Origin: Neckera pumila
Lineage: Eukaryota > Streptophyta > Bryopsida > Hypnales > Neckeraceae
Direction of reading: 5' to 3'
Length of the DNA: 64,000 bases
NCBI GenBank assembly: GCA_963969595.1
Contig: OZ018409.1
Coordinates: forward strand, 26,549,282 to 26,613,281
Positions 12,026 through 23,542 of this stretch are shown here, in pieces (within the stretch, counting starts at the first letter, position 1; each line of letters starts with the position of its first letter). The notes beneath the pieces were generated by a model. That model saw only the letters and a list, made by a program, of their open reading frames with translations. It was not told the DNA's origin and did not search any database. The position numbers and the translations under genes are program-made.

Positions 12026-12811
12026 TTAACCCCTAAGTGTCTAAGCCTTTCCAAGTGTGTTCTTCCTATGAAAAAAGAGCATGGACATATAGTTATCCCC
12101 AATGACACAAATTGTTTTTTTTTCAAAATCTAACCTTATATAGATGTTTAAAGAGCTAGCTTATTAGTATGTATACCAACTTTGAGTGCAAAATTGCATA
12201 GGAGTTGAGATCATAACAAGAGAAATGTATGTTTTCTATTTTTAGTATGCTGCCCCTCCCCACAATGTTTGACAAATTTGCATATAAGTTTTTTGGGGGG
12301 ATTGGAGGTGACATGAACAACTACAAATTATGTTAGCACACTAAAATACACTTTCAAAAAACTTAATTTCACATGAAAAGCTATCAAACTCATTACACAA
12401 TTCACCTTGCAATTGTTGAAGTGCAATTTTTTTTATAAGTAGAAATCGCAAATAACTCCAAATCAACACTTGCATGTTTAAATTTTCAACGGTGAAAATC
12501 ATGAAAACACTTTACTCTTTCCATTGGGACCATTTTCAAAGCAAATGAATAAGTACAACTTTTTAGATCTCAATTCAAGTAAAATTCAAATAAAATTTGT
12601 GAGCTTTACTCTTCCTCAGTGAGACATATATGCTTATGAGGACCTCTAAAAAATCAAATATTTATCTTTTTCAGTGAAAAATAAAGAATTTCAATAGTTA
12701 ACCTTCAAATTGCCTGTAAAAAATTTTAAACGGGTCAAAGAAATTTAATTGCCCACCATAAAACGAGCTTGAAACCAACCATATTTGGTTGCTCAAGCAG
12801 TTAAGGGTTAA
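12026..12811. mobile_element. TTAA-flanked element, divergent subfamily
   Basis: The left border is TTAACCCCTAAGTGTCTAAG (12026-) and the right border AGTTAAGGGTTAA (ends 12811). The 786-bp AT-rich interior has no long frame. The left terminus resembles the motif at the very start of the window (CACTTAGGGGTTAA reversed). Confidence 0.6.
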
Positions 12812-13826
12812 CCCACTGAATTCCTTCCCCCATGAGGGTTAAATTCCCCCTAGATGCCTGAGGGGAGAATTCAGTTATAATGTCAAGCGTATCATTGGTG
12901 GCCACTCACTGGGTTGGTTGATTCTGAGTGGGTGTCGTAAGCCTGACCATTTCGTGGCCCATCTTCTGTGGAGGCCAAAGGGAAGCCCCCAGGCTTGGTG
13001 AATAAGTTAATGTTATGAGTTTCTCTCCAGTCAGACCACCGTTCTGACTACTGCAATTCCCCGTACTCTTTCAATGACACATTTTCATGCAACTCATAAC
13101 AGTACCAATGTTACAAACTCCATAACATCACATGCATTTTTGGAGAACCAGAGTGTGACAGTAAAGAAGTTGGAGAGTATCAAACCAGAAATTCGTTCAA
13201 CGAAACAGCAAAAATGAACTTTCCCATAAGGTAGGAGGCTCTTAAAGCGAGCATCTAAGGGCTGGTCCGCCTTTTTCATGTGGTTTCTTGGATGGGATTA
13301 TTTTTTGCTCATTTTCTAGACAAAGAGAAATAGATTCTGATTGTAACCCAAGTTGTTTCGTATTTTTTGAAGCATTTCTGAATTACTTATGAATTTTCAA
13401 ACAAGATGTGTCATAGGTCCCTATTTATGACCCTAGGTCTTCCATAAACTGTTCACTTGCAACTTCTAGAGAGAAATGGAGAAAGCAAGACAACAATTGG
13501 CTCTGGCAATAAATAATAGTTCTTTTTATTGATCCATTCAATGACTATAGAAAGTCCATTTAAAGACCACCTCATGTTCATTCTAAACGAGTCTATATGG
13601 CGGTTCTAAGTGACCCTCCAAAATTCGAACCTCCTACCTTACTCACTGCTGGGAAAAGATGCACAGGGACACCTTTTTTTTTCTTTTTTTTTTCTTTTTG
13701 GGCGATCCCCCTGCTCCGTATCAAGAAAGAGTTTCGGAACATTCCGCTGTATCGAAGTGCTGCTGAGAGTGCAATCGATCGTGCCTGCTTATCACCAAAC
13801 GGTCGAGTCTATTGTAGCGCAACGAG
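12812..13826. other. Intergenic DNA, no gene recognised
   Basis: Frames of 61-92 residues are present but none is recognisable. The segment 13228-13262 (AAGGTAGGAGGCTCTTAAAG…) resembles 41751-41790 upstream of the OSCP gene, so a small dispersed repeat may be present. An A/T-rich tract of 20-30 bp lies at 13673-13700. Confidence 0.4.
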
Positions 13827-14053
13827 ACTCTTGCAGAGGCAAAGCAAAGGGTGAATGTAAAAAAAAAGACCCCCTATTTTGTGCTTGATTAATCTATTTC
13901 TCTACACCTCTCTTTGGGGCTAATTTGGAGCCTTGGATTGTAAATATGAACTCCAAATTTGCAAATTTTATCATGCGTCGCAAATAAAAAGTTCTTCCAT
14001 TTTTGCAACCGATAAAATGGGGGCGGGAAGGGGGACGGTCTCTGCAAGAGGCT
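13827..14053. repeat. Dispersed repeat with inverted ends
   Basis: AGACTCTTGCAGAGGC at 13827 is inverted near 14037-14053 (GGTCTCTGCAAGAGGCT). The inner block from 13849 to about 14015 (GGTGAATGTAAAAAAA, then CCCCCTATTTTG and CTTGATTAATCTATTT) recurs at about 46722-46870, showing that it is a dispersed repeat. Confidence 0.5.
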
Positions 14054-14148
14054 TGTTGAACTACTATCCTACATGTAGGTTAAATTTGGCACCTTGATAT
14101 TTGGCCCATCACAAATGATTCTGTCAGTCCAATCCTAATTACAAATGT

Positions 14149-14673
14149 TTAATCCCTAAATGCCCAAGGCCTCTTTTGAGCTTCTTGAAATTTGCTCTAA
14201 ATTGAACAAGAAGCCAACATTTGTATAAGTTTTATCAATTTTTTTTTTGAATCGTACCCATATAAATTCAAACTAGACATGTTAAAGATCACATGGGAAA
14301 GAACGAGGAAAAGAAAACACAACAACATCACTTTTGGAATGAAGGATTTAGAATGTTTGATCATGAGGATGTTAAAACCTACGAAAGTGATTTGAATTCT
14401 TTCCATCTGCTTTTCACATGTCAAATCTAAAAAATTGGTCACCAAAAAAATATGAGGTTAAAGGATTGCATCATATGCACAACCCCAATCATTTTATAGC
14501 CTCTCAAAATCTACTCTACAATTTTTTAAATAAACTTTTGATATATTTTTTCAAGAATTCAAAAGAATTTTTCTAAAATAGAAACTACTAAAAATATTAA
14601 TTCAATGAGATTTTATTTAACTTCAAAGTATTGTTGACACTAGAATTTGGTGCCTTGGGCATTTAGGGGTTAA
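14149..14673. mobile_element. TTAA-flanked element with two A-type ends
   Basis: The left end TTAATCCCTAAATGCCCAAG and the right end CTTGGGCATTTAGGGGTTAA are nearly exact inverted repeats over about 20 bp, including the TTAA. Length 525 bp. Unlike other copies, both ends are of the A type, suggesting a foldback derivative or a separate subfamily. Confidence 0.7.
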
Positions 14674-15130
14674 GTTTTTTGGGGTGGCAAGAAAAAACCT
14701 TAAAAAAATAGAAAAAAAATTTCAATTTTTTTTTCATAGATTATAATTTTTGTCTATATGGAAAATTTTGACTCATTCCATTTGGATCAATGATGTGAAA
14801 GTTATGGAGCATCTTATTTTATGGGCAATCATAGCATCTTCTTGAGAAAAAAAGCATACTAAGTTCATTTTTGAACTCAAATTTTATAATTTCCATAAAA
14901 AAAGTTCCTCATGATTTAGATTTTTTGCAAGAACAATCCCACCATTGGAATTAGATAGTGTGTTTCAATTCCATCTTAGAACAATTAAAATTAAATAGCT
15001 TTTCCTTCTATCTTGCAAGATCCTGTTGTTTGAAATGGAAAAAAAAAAAAAAATCTTGAAATGTTTTCTACTTTGCAATAGAATTGCCAATCTTGAGTGT
15101 TTTTTTAAGAGAACGAGGCCTTCAATTTTT
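14674..15130. mobile_element. Truncated TTAA-family copy (A half)
   Basis: The interior landmarks of the family are present in order ('gattataatttttgtctat', 'catcttcttgaga', 'aacaatcccaccattgga', 'ccttctatctt', 'atagaattgcca'). It ends near 15130 in a decayed AGGCCTTCAATTTTTAAG terminus. The B end is missing; the preceding 525-bp element may have replaced it. Confidence 0.5.
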
Positions 15131-16090
15131 AAGTTTTAATTTGTTGTGCCTCCGAAACTATCCAGCCCCATGCATTTTGGAAACTACAGTAGAGAAACGA
15201 ATAAGCTTTACAACTCTACATCTACTCCGCTTGAAAACTTTGAAGATTTCCTAAAAGGATAACAGAACTTTCTGCCATTTCCAGACTTTGCTCACTGCTG
15301 AAATTTTGTGAGTGCACGGTTTTCGGTTCCATGCCTTCTTCCCCACGGCCTTAGGGCCTATCCAACCAGCTTTCAGGGCTGGAATATAGGATCGGCAGGA
15401 GTTTACGAGAAGGCGATGAATCTCAACAACGCGGGAGAACCTCATCACTTGCTCTTGGTGTGGCGGATTGCCGAGGCGTGTACTGGAGTTCGCTCGTTTG
15501 GATCACGGTGTCGGTATTGATAAGTTTTTATCTCAAGACATAGAATATGTGTTTTACAATAGATCTCTCATCTCATTCACGGTTTTTGCGCTAGACAAAA
15601 CAGATTCACTACTCTAGTGTTTGGGATTGCAGAGGGATTTTTTGAAGGCGCCTTAGAAGAGTCATTCTGTTTTTTGAATGCGAAAGGAGCTTGCAGGTTC
15701 TTCCGATCAGTAGCTAAAAGATTATAAAATTTTCGGGTGCGGTGGGGTCCCAGTAGAGTAGTTGTGGTTTGCTGGCGCCTCCTCACTCTCCTGGTTCTCG
15801 CTTGAGGAGTTTGCATGCCAGGCATCCTATAAGCTTGATTCAAGACCACCTTCTCAGACTTGGTAATCATTTGCCATAGCATCGTGGTAGACCCGAATTC
15901 ATCATTCAGAAATAAACGTCGTCATCGTCGTCATTGCTTCTCTGGTCGGATTGTAAACCTCAAGAGGATTGACTGACTGAGTAATATGTCTTCGTTCAAC
16001 TGAGTTTGCTTCTCACAATTTCAGGTTGCACAAGGTTGTGGTAAATCACACAGTCCTCTGCCATTTCGAAAGCTTGCTTGCTTGCTAGGT
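15131..16090. other. Upstream region of the exostosin gene
   Basis: Composition rises toward the gene. Frames at 15308-15520 (+) and 15577-15882 (-, 101 residues, basic, no domain recognised) are not convincing genes. The last few hundred bases probably hold the promoter and 5' UTR of the exostosin gene; a (GTC)-rich run lies near 15920. No clear TATA box was identified. Confidence 0.4.
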
Positions 16091-17377
16091 ATGGAGCTCT
16101 TCTCGAAAGAGCGTGCGGTGTCGGTCTTTGTTTCCTACTCCATCTCGGTGTTGCTTCTGGGCTTGTGGATCTCTTCCATCTCAGTCTTTGGACTCAGATC
16201 TCTGGACTCGCTCGATGGGCTGTACGAGTTTCCAGACGAAATCACCCGTGACGCTGGCGATCCTAATAGTTTACCCGTTTCGCCTTTGGAAATCTCGGAG
16301 ACGGAGCTTCAAGCGCTGCAAGGGAGCCTTCCCAAGCTGTACCACTCCCCCGAGATTTTCGCCCTAAATTACGAGGAGATGTGGAAGCGGATGCGGATCT
16401 GGATCTACCCTTCCCAGGAGTCTCGCTACGAGCACAAGTACGATGGATCCATTGGCGTCACGGAGGACCTCACCAGCACCGCGGATCTCTTCTTCCGCCT
16501 GCTCTCCCGCAGCGAGTTCGTCACCGAGAATCCCAAGCAAGCGCAGCTCTTCCTCCTCCCCATATCAATGGACTCCCTCTGGCTCGATCTCGGCCCTACT
16601 GGCGTGGCGGACCAGCTCAAGCGCTACGTCCAGAAAATCCGAACCGATTTCCCATTCTGGGACCGCTCTCTTGGTGCAGATCACTTGTACTTATCCTGCC
16701 ACGCCTTCGACCGCACCAGTAGGCACCGCAACTCCTTAGAGCTCGAGAAGAACACCATTCAAGCCTCCTGCGCGCCGCTTCGGCACAAGCAAATGTTCTA
16801 CCCGCACAAGGACATGGTGTTTCCCGAGTACAAGCCCGTCACGCCACAGCAAATCCACGCCGCGCTCGCGGGGAGAGGCACCAAAAGAACCAGTCTTGCG
16901 TATTTCCCTGCCACGCGGGACGCATCTCAGCTTCCCAATCCCGACGCGGACTTCGAGGTGGAGTCGGATCCGTCTCCGCATCGATCCTCGGTTTACGCAA
17001 AACTCGCGAGGACGAAGTTCTGCGTGAGCTTGCCGCCCCACGACGCGATCAGCCTGGTGGACGTGCTCCGGTTCAGGTGCGTGCCGGTGGTGGTGTCCAA
17101 GTCGGCTCTGCATGACTTGCCGTTTCAGGGATTCCTCGATTGGCGTCAGTTTGTGGTCGTGCTGGGCGTGGAGGATCTGCCCAAGTTGAAGACCATATTG
17201 TTGGGCGTGGCGCCTGCGAAGTATGCGGAAATGCAATACTTGGGCCACCAGGCCAGCAAGCATCTGGAGTGGAACAATCCGCCTGTGCCTTATGATGCCT
17301 TTCACATGACGTTGCTGGAGCTTTGGGTGCGGCGCCATAGCATCAAGTACGCCAGACGAGAAGCGGCGTCGGCGTAG
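16091..17377 (+). CDS. Exostosin-family (GT47) glycosyltransferase, intronless
   Basis: This encodes a type II Golgi membrane glycosyltransferase of the plant exostosin/GT47 family, which transfers sugars in cell-wall polysaccharide or glycoprotein synthesis. The donor and acceptor cannot be told from sequence. The ATG at 16091 gives 428 residues, within the usual 400-500. An upstream in-frame TTG at 16082 is not a likely start. Residues about 9-35 form one hydrophobic signal-anchor. A Golgi-lumen domain follows, with the family blocks FALNYEEMWKRMRIWIYP, GADHLYLSCHAFDR (family GADHFxxxxHD), a KDMVFPEYKP-like segment, and the C-terminal KFCVSLPPHDAISLVDVLR-RCVPVVVS block that normally binds the nucleotide sugar. 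The region between the PEYKP and KFC blocks is shorter than in many GT47 members. GC-rich and in one exon, unlike the AT-rich surroundings. Strong family call; substrate unknown. Confidence 0.93.
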   Translation: MELFSKERAVSVFVSYSISVLLLGLWISSISVFGLRSLDSLDGLYEFPDEITRDAGDPNSLPVSPLEISETELQALQGSLPKLYHSPEIFALNYEEMWKRMRIWIYPSQESRYEHKYDGSIGVTEDLTSTADLFFRLLSRSEFVTENPKQAQLFLLPISMDSLWLDLGPTGVADQLKRYVQKIRTDFPFWDRSLGADHLYLSCHAFDRTSRHRNSLELEKNTIQASCAPLRHKQMFYPHKDMVFPEYKPVTPQQIHAALAGRGTKRTSLAYFPATRDASQLPNPDADFEVESDPSPHRSSVYAKLARTKFCVSLPPHDAISLVDVLRFRCVPVVVSKSALHDLPFQGFLDWRQFVVVLGVEDLPKLKTILLGVAPAKYAEMQYLGHQASKHLEWNNPPVPYDAFHMTLLELWVRRHSIKYARREAASA

Positions 17378-18633
17378 AGCTAGAGATTTCCTTGTCATTC
17401 ATGTAAGTTATTTATTGATTAGTTAGTCTCTTATGATTCAATTAAACGGAATTAAACGCGGTGATGGCGTGGAATTTTGTATCCTGTATTCAATTTAGCC
17501 GATTGGCACAATTGGAATTTTGGGGCTTAGTTTGTGGACTGGTAGATTCGTTGGGATTTGAAGTACGCCAGGGTTGGCGAATTTCTGGACATTAAGGTCA
17601 TGATTTAATTATCCATTTTGGGTGCGGTTGCAATTTTACTCGTGCAGTATGGACCATGCAGCCTTTGAGAGTGGAGAGGTTAGGAATCAAGAACATTTAA
17701 GAACGTACTTTTTGACTTTCCAGAGAGCGTATTTGGAACAGGCAAATGTTTTATCACCCTCTTCGTCTCAAACCAAGAAAATTCGACACAGCTGCATTGA
17801 CTCATTAACTTAGAATTAAAGTGTGGGAGATCAGAGATAAAAATGGAAACCTATGTCCTTCTAAGAGTGTAGAAAATGACTGCAAAAGACACGAAGTGCA
17901 ATAAGGTTCAAGTTTGTTCAACGGCATCAAGGGATTTAAGTTGTCAAGTAATAAATTGGACTCAGCAAGGAGAAACGGAGAATGGAGATTTCATACGCTC
18001 GGAATCTGTTTTCCTTCTGCTCATCTGCTCAAGAAAATAATAAATAATTGTCAACCAATCCAAAGACATGCTTGGTAGCATGCATCGATACTTAGTGCTC
18101 TACGGGAACTTTTCTCTCGTGACGCGCATTTTAGGATGATACAACACTACCACTACCAGTAGGTATAAGCTCCACTCAGAATGATACAAGTCTGCAACTC
18201 AAGCCGGTACCATTATGTAAAACATCAACCAAAACCAACTGCAGAATCAAAATCTATCAATTTTTCGCTATCATCACCACGAAGGAATGATAATGGAATC
18301 AAACTCCCCTTAGACGCAACCAAGTGCCTTATGGAAGAAAGCCTGGCTGTCGGATCTTGCCATCATCACACGAAGCAGACACAGTTCAGCACAAGCAGCG
18401 GCTCTGCTTTGCCAGAAAAACTAATCCTCAATGACCAGTAATCATTACTAGTTAATAAAAAACTTGGCTTTTCAATGCCATAAAAGCAGCCAGAGATATA
18501 CTGTCCCGTCAGAAAAGTATTCGTTGGCTAAGCACGCCAACTGCATATACATATAAATCGCATAATTCTAACATTGCCAAAGCAGACTATGGACATCCTG
18601 GTCGCAAAGCAGTCGTCTGAAGATACAGCAGAG
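17378..18633. other. Intergenic region between convergent exostosin and FolD genes
   Basis: It should contain the 3' UTRs and poly(A) sites of both genes, which face each other. Frames at 17622-17813 and 18181-18441 (+) are short and unrecognised. No repeat or RNA gene was seen. Confidence 0.5.
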
Positions 18634-21600
18634 TTATAGAACCCCGAAAGTCCTTTTGGCAGCCTCAAGAGTGTTCGACAGCAGCATTGCTATTGTCATG
18701 GGGCCAACACCCCCAGGGACCGGTGTGATCATCGACGCTACTTGCTTGGCCTCTTCAAAGCATACGTCACCCACCAGTCGATAGCCTTTCTTTATTGATA
18801 AGTCCTACAGTGTGTAGTCAGGACAATGCACAGTGAGCGCAACATCAGGTAAGGTAGAGGATATTAAAACCGTCAGGGACCTGATCCCGTCCCCTATACT
18901 GATCCCTATTCCCAACAGCAACCCATCTATTCATACGCTTGGTTGGAGTGCTTAGCAAATGATGCAAGGATGTCTTAGATAAATGCCTATAGCCACTGAT
19001 CTACGAATGGAATTGAAATTGCCAACTGTCAACCTCCCACTTTGAAATTGCATCAGTCAGACATAGCGATAAAAAATTGAACAGATTTTGATCATGTACC
19101 CAAAGATCTCTCCACAGTTCCTTATGTCCCCGTGAAGAACACTCCTACATATGTTCAAATGCGTAAGGTGACGCATAATAGTACCCTCTACCTCGATCAG
19201 CTCAAAAAGCCATCTTCCGAAACACGAGAATAATAATGTCCCAGGACACAAATATAATAAAGAAAATAATCTTGCATACCTCCACGGCGTTGATTCCCAC
19301 GTCAATGACGACAGCTCCTGGCTTCAGCCACTCGCCTCGCACCAACTCAGCTTTTCCAACTGCTGCAATAACAATGTCGGCTTCTCTCGTAATTTCTGCT
19401 GGATTTTGTGTGCGCGAATGCACCACAGTCACAGTGGCATTTTCACGCTGCAATTCATATGCGGGTTAGTGATAACGATCCACTCTTCGAAAATATCCAG
19501 CAACTCAGCAGCGAACGAATATAAGATTATCTGAATTTGAATGATAAGGTTCATAGAAGCACAGAAGCAAAACGTAAGGATCGATTTACACTTCTCCAGA
19601 CAATTCGTGAGGACGAGCAAAAGTTGAGGTCAAGACATAGCCATTTGGAGCCCCATGGGACAAGATGATACTAAATTTAAAAATAAATAGGCTTACTTAG
19701 GCTAAAGGTCTTGCCTATATGACCATATTATCGGCTGATGATGTTTGGAGCCCTCTACCAAAAAGATCAAGCGGACAAGACCCTTCACAAAATGTGTTGC
19801 CATGAAAGCATCCAAGTCATTTATCGTTAATCTTACGATTCTTTCTCCATGACAATCCCTCAAGGACAACTCTTTAACTTTAACCATTCTCATTGCTAGA
19901 TTTCTTGAAGTATGGTCCAGTCCTCAAGGCTTGTTTAGCAAAAGTCAACCGACCCTAAAGTGAGAAAGTGATGAGATGCGATGAGAAAGTGATGAGAAAA
20001 TGAGGTCTCGAACCTGCAAAAGCTGAGCTGCAGGTGTGCCTACAATATTGCTACGGCCAATGACAACTGCACGCTTGCCCACCATTTGCACGCCTGAACG
20101 CTTCAGAAGCTCAATGCAACCTTTCGGAGTGCAAGACACAAACAGAGGTTTCCTCCCTTGCATCGCCAGAGTTCCAACATTGACTGGGTGGAATCCATCC
20201 ACATCCTTCTCATAGCTCACCGCCCCAAGAACTGCCTCCTCGCTAATGTGCTGCAGGGAAGCAGAAGGAATTCCACAGTCATTTCGCCAACAAAACTCTT
20301 ACTTCCCTGTATTCACTATTGCACAACCTCCGGAGAAATTTGATTTTGCATGATGATAGATGTACACTGTGACAGAAAATAACTCGATAGCACACACCTT
20401 GAATCATGATAAGGGTGTGACTACTTGCAACATGGACAGTCAACTACTCGGGAACCGAGAACTGAATGGAACTCAGGGACAAGATCTGCAAAGTCTTCTT
20501 CTAATCGGGATGCCGGAGCAATTTGGCAAACGCGATTTCACTTTTCTATGGGGGGCACAAAGCTTTCAGACAAGAGTGTAGAGCTCAGCATTGTGCAGGG
20601 CCGGAGTTGGAAACAAACAAAAGAGTTGCGAGGCTAAAAGCGCGAACAGTGACACTCCCTAATGACTTTGTAGAGAAGAATAAGAATCGAATCCTTCTTA
20701 GGTTTTTCAAAACTGGGGTATGCTTTAACATCTGGGATCTGCTCACCTTGGGAAGGGGGAGCTGAACCAGTATCCCATGGACATCCGGATTGTCATTAAA
20801 CTGCTTGACATGAGCCACTACTTCCTCTTGCGTTACATCGTCGGGCAGAGTCGAATCAAAAGACCGAATGCCAACTTCAGCGCAAGCTCGTTTCTTGTTG
20901 CGGACGTAGGTGGACGAATCCTTACGCGCTCCAACCAGGATCGCAGCCAAGCCAGGAACCTTTCCCACAGATTCTTTCAGCTTGGCCACTTCAGCACCGA
21001 TTTCCTTCCGTATCTGGTCTGCGATTGCTTTTCCATCGATTATCGCTCCTCTCTGGTCTGTAATACCAGATTTATCAGTAATTATATTCATGATCCCTTT
21101 CAACCCTTCCTAAAATCCTAACAGAAAGAAACCCTAACAACATTCCCTCATGTTCAGGTAGACGATACTAAAACTGCCAGGGACCTGATCTCATCTCCTG
21201 CACTAACCCCTGTTACCATCAGCAACTCATAATTCATACGCTTGGTTGGGCTTATTAGCAAGTAGCTCAGGCATGACTTGGCTTGCCATGACTTGACCAC
21301 TGATCTTTGAATGGGGTTGGCTACTGCCACTTATAGGTATTCAACCTCCCACTTTGAAATTGCATAATAAAATTCATACAGAGTGATCAAATCTGATCTT
21401 AAGAGAGTGTGGCTCTTGTACCCAAAGAGATCTATCCACGGCTCTGTAATGATCGCCTCATGAAAGCACACTCCAATATATTGGTTACAATGCAGAAAAC
21501 AGTATCCTCTACCTTAATTACATCGATGATCCCGTTCAACCAATGCTAAAACCCTAACAGAAAGAAACCCTACCAATACCCCCTCACATTTCAAAGCATG

Positions 21601-22151
21601 GCGATACGAAGAAAAGACGCTACAGAGCCATTGTTCAATCACTCAGAGAACCCTAATTTGCATATTCTCATGTTACAATGTCGATGCACAACGCACAATT
21701 CTTCTTGCAACGAATCAAAAGACCAGCTTCCTAAACGATTTAGACCCAAACTGAATACGTGATGTACACCCAATTGAACCCATTGCACTGGAAGTACAGA
21801 ATTCCTCAAGCTAACAAATAAATTTCTTCCGTACCTCCTCTGAATTTATTGGCTCCTCATAGCTGCGAATTTATGAGAAAACTGAGGAAATCAATGAAAA
21901 GGTGCTCTTTGAACGAACCGACTCAAAAATGAGCTCTAATTTGTCAGCCAATCGAGCTGAAACAGGATCCACTGAGACAGAGAAGCGTCTTACTAATTGG
22001 AAGAGGTTCAGAACAAGAGGAAAACAATTCGCCGAAACCACAAGAGATCAATATATACACCTGTTTGACAACCACCGGTGCTGGTTTGCACATCCTTTCC
22101 GGAAGTGGAAGTGTAGACAGTATTCCCTGAACCCTCCTCCATTGTCGTCAT
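18634..22151 (-). CDS. FOLD: Bifunctional methylenetetrahydrofolate dehydrogenase / methenyltetrahydrofolate cyclohydrolase (FolD type), 5 exons
   Basis: It interconverts 5,10-methylene-, 5,10-methenyl- and 10-formyl-tetrahydrofolate with NADP in one-carbon metabolism. Exons on the minus strand: 22061-22151 (proposed), 20747-21057, 20014-20250, 19280-19447 and 18634-18804 (stop 18634-18636). All introns are GT-AG; the last three are phase 0. Residues seen: YVRNK with the catalytic Lys (family YVxxK), [25 protein letters not shown], the GRSNIVGTP dinucleotide-binding loop, [20 protein letters not shown] and [10 protein letters not shown]. The model gives about 325 residues, against about 300 for plant cytosolic relatives. 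No clear transit peptide, so probably cytosolic. The first exon is inferred: donor CAG|GTGTAT at 22061 and acceptor TTACAG at 21058 join in frame just before GAIIDGK. The alternative is an ATG at 21091 without that exon (306 residues). The penultimate intron holds a dispersed element, as does the proposed first intron. Confidence 0.9.
18853..19192. mobile_element. TIR-bearing repeat (MITE-like), copy 1, in a FolD intron
   Basis: Starts GGTAGAGGATATT and ends AGTACCCTCTACC, inverted ends of about 12 bp. The 340-bp body is clearly similar to 21157-21513 (shared 'agggacctgatc', 'ttcatacgcttggttgg', 'caacctcccactttgaaattg'). It lies in the intron before the last FolD exon. No clear target duplication. 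Confidence 0.6.
21157..21513. mobile_element. TIR-bearing repeat (MITE-like), copy 2, in the proposed first FolD intron
   Basis: Starts GGTAGACGATACT and ends AGTATCCTCTACC; 357 bp; same family as 18853-19192. It is flanked on both sides by about 60-75 bp of near-identical sequence (21085-21150 and 21520-21590, both containing AAACCCTAACAGAAAGAAACCC-like text), far too long for a normal target duplication. Confidence 0.6.
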
Positions 22152-22572
22152 GATCGCGCACAAGAGCTCCAACGCCAACCTGCCCAGCTCTCGAAAACAT
22201 CAGATTCCTTCGATCTCTTCAGATTCAACCCCGCATTGCACAAATCATCTCGACATGTCGGAAAATCAAATGATAGCAAATTAGATTACCTGTAAAGGTT
22301 GCGCGCAACTAGTCGGCAGTCTCCGTGGCCAAGGTCTGTCCGGAAAGAATCAATTTCCGATCAGTATTCGAGAGAGAGTAGCCTGAGAGCTGCATCGATT
22401 GAGGGGGCCAGTGTCGGGAGACAGAGCATTGACGGACGTCGGTGGACGAAAGTACTTCAACGTTCGTCGTGTGGCTGTTTTCTACGGTCAGTGAGAATGC
22501 GGATACGAAGACGGAGTACTACATTCCACCACACTACGGTACCGGTAATGATGAAATTTAGTATTGACCACG
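22152..22572. promoter_or_regulatory. Likely 5' UTR and promoter region of the FolD gene
   Basis: A relatively GC-rich stretch directly upstream of the proposed first FolD exon, before the AT-rich foldback element. The 93-residue + frame at 22299-22580 is basic and unrecognised. The role is inferred from position; no defined box was located. Confidence 0.35.
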
Positions 22573-22738
22573 CTAATTGATTTTAAAATGCTATAAATTT
22601 TAACTCTTCAAGAATATTTTTACCAACCATGTTTAAAGAAATACTCAATTTTGAATAGTAATAATATCTAAGCTCTTGGTAAAGTTCTTAGTAAAAATAT
22701 TCACCAATAGTAAAAATTTATCATTTTAAATCAATTAG
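22573..22738. mobile_element. Foldback MITE, about 166 bp
   Basis: The left arm CTAATTGATTTTAAAATG and the reverse complement of the right arm, CTAATTGATTTAAAATG, pair closely. The two arms begin and end at TA, compatible with a TA target duplication. No coding content. Confidence 0.55.
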
Positions 22739-23238
22739 TATAGGCAACACTAATTGGAACTATGTACCATATATTCTACTTAGAACATCTCCTTGTAACC
22801 TTCTACACTTTACAGTGGAAACACCCAAAATTGTCAATATAAACAATGACTAGAAGGAAATGAGGGGTTTTGCAACTACACTATGCAATTAGTTTCCAGT
22901 CGCATAGGACACTTGTGCCTACTTTGCAACAAGTGATAATGTGGAGACTTCTCGATAGACTTGTAGTTGTTGTGGACACCATCTCATACATGACTTGTTT
23001 GTTTTAGAATATTATTTTCATTGATTTGTAGATTTCAAAATTTCAAAATTATATTTTTTCTAGATTTTTCAGATCTACCATTCTTCTAGATTTTAGAATT
23101 TCAAATCTATCTTTTTCTAGATTTCAGAATTCCGAATCTACCTCATTCCTAGATTTCAAAAATTTAAATATTGATATTTAATAGATTTCATCGGTTAGGA
23201 AATCTAATAATTTTATAGATTTTAAAATTTCTTGGATT
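22739..23238. other. AT-rich DNA with short internal repeats
   Basis: Contains repeated 'tagattt(c/t)(a)aaattt' units from 23020 to 23240, that is tagattt-rich direct repeats. No gene recognised. Confidence 0.4.
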
Positions 23239-23542
23239 TTAACCCTTAAAGGACCAAGCTCATTTTCTGTGAGAATGCAGTGAAAACTATGATTTTAGCT
23301 GCGTTCACCAAAGTAAGCCCCAAAAAATAGATTTTTGAAAATCAAACCATAGGATGTTAAAGTTCACTTGTTAGTAATCATGTGGTAAAAATTTGAGCAA
23401 GTTTGACCGTACGGATTGAAAGTTATGAGCTTTCAAAGTTAGAAATGAGGTTTTTTTAGATGCTGCCCTGCAATTTCAGTTGGCTTTGACCGGCTGTACA
23501 GGAGAAATTTTGGTCTACACAAACTTGAGCTTTTTTTTCTTT
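23239..23542. mobile_element. Left end of a TTAA-family element (truncated)
   Basis: TTAACCCTTAAAGGACCAAG at 23239 is the reverse complement of the terminus at 34340-34360 (TTGGTCCTTTAAGGGTTAA). The following about 300 bp ('aaccataggatgtta', 'gtttgaccgtacggattgaaag') follow the family's subterminal order. No right end was found. Confidence 0.5.

Noticed and set aside
13615..13670. tRNA-derived element from a TTCGAACC word
   Set aside because: Only a B-box-like word was found. No A box lies at the proper spacing on the minus strand.
16736..17398. 220-residue minus-strand frame
   Set aside because: Shadow of the GC-rich exostosin gene on the opposite strand. Its Arg/His-rich composition fits antisense translation.
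21110..21660. Interstitial telomere array (AAACCCTAA words)
   Set aside because: Only scattered single telomere boxes occur, some of them within a local duplication. This is typical of plant gene 5' regions and not a tandem array.
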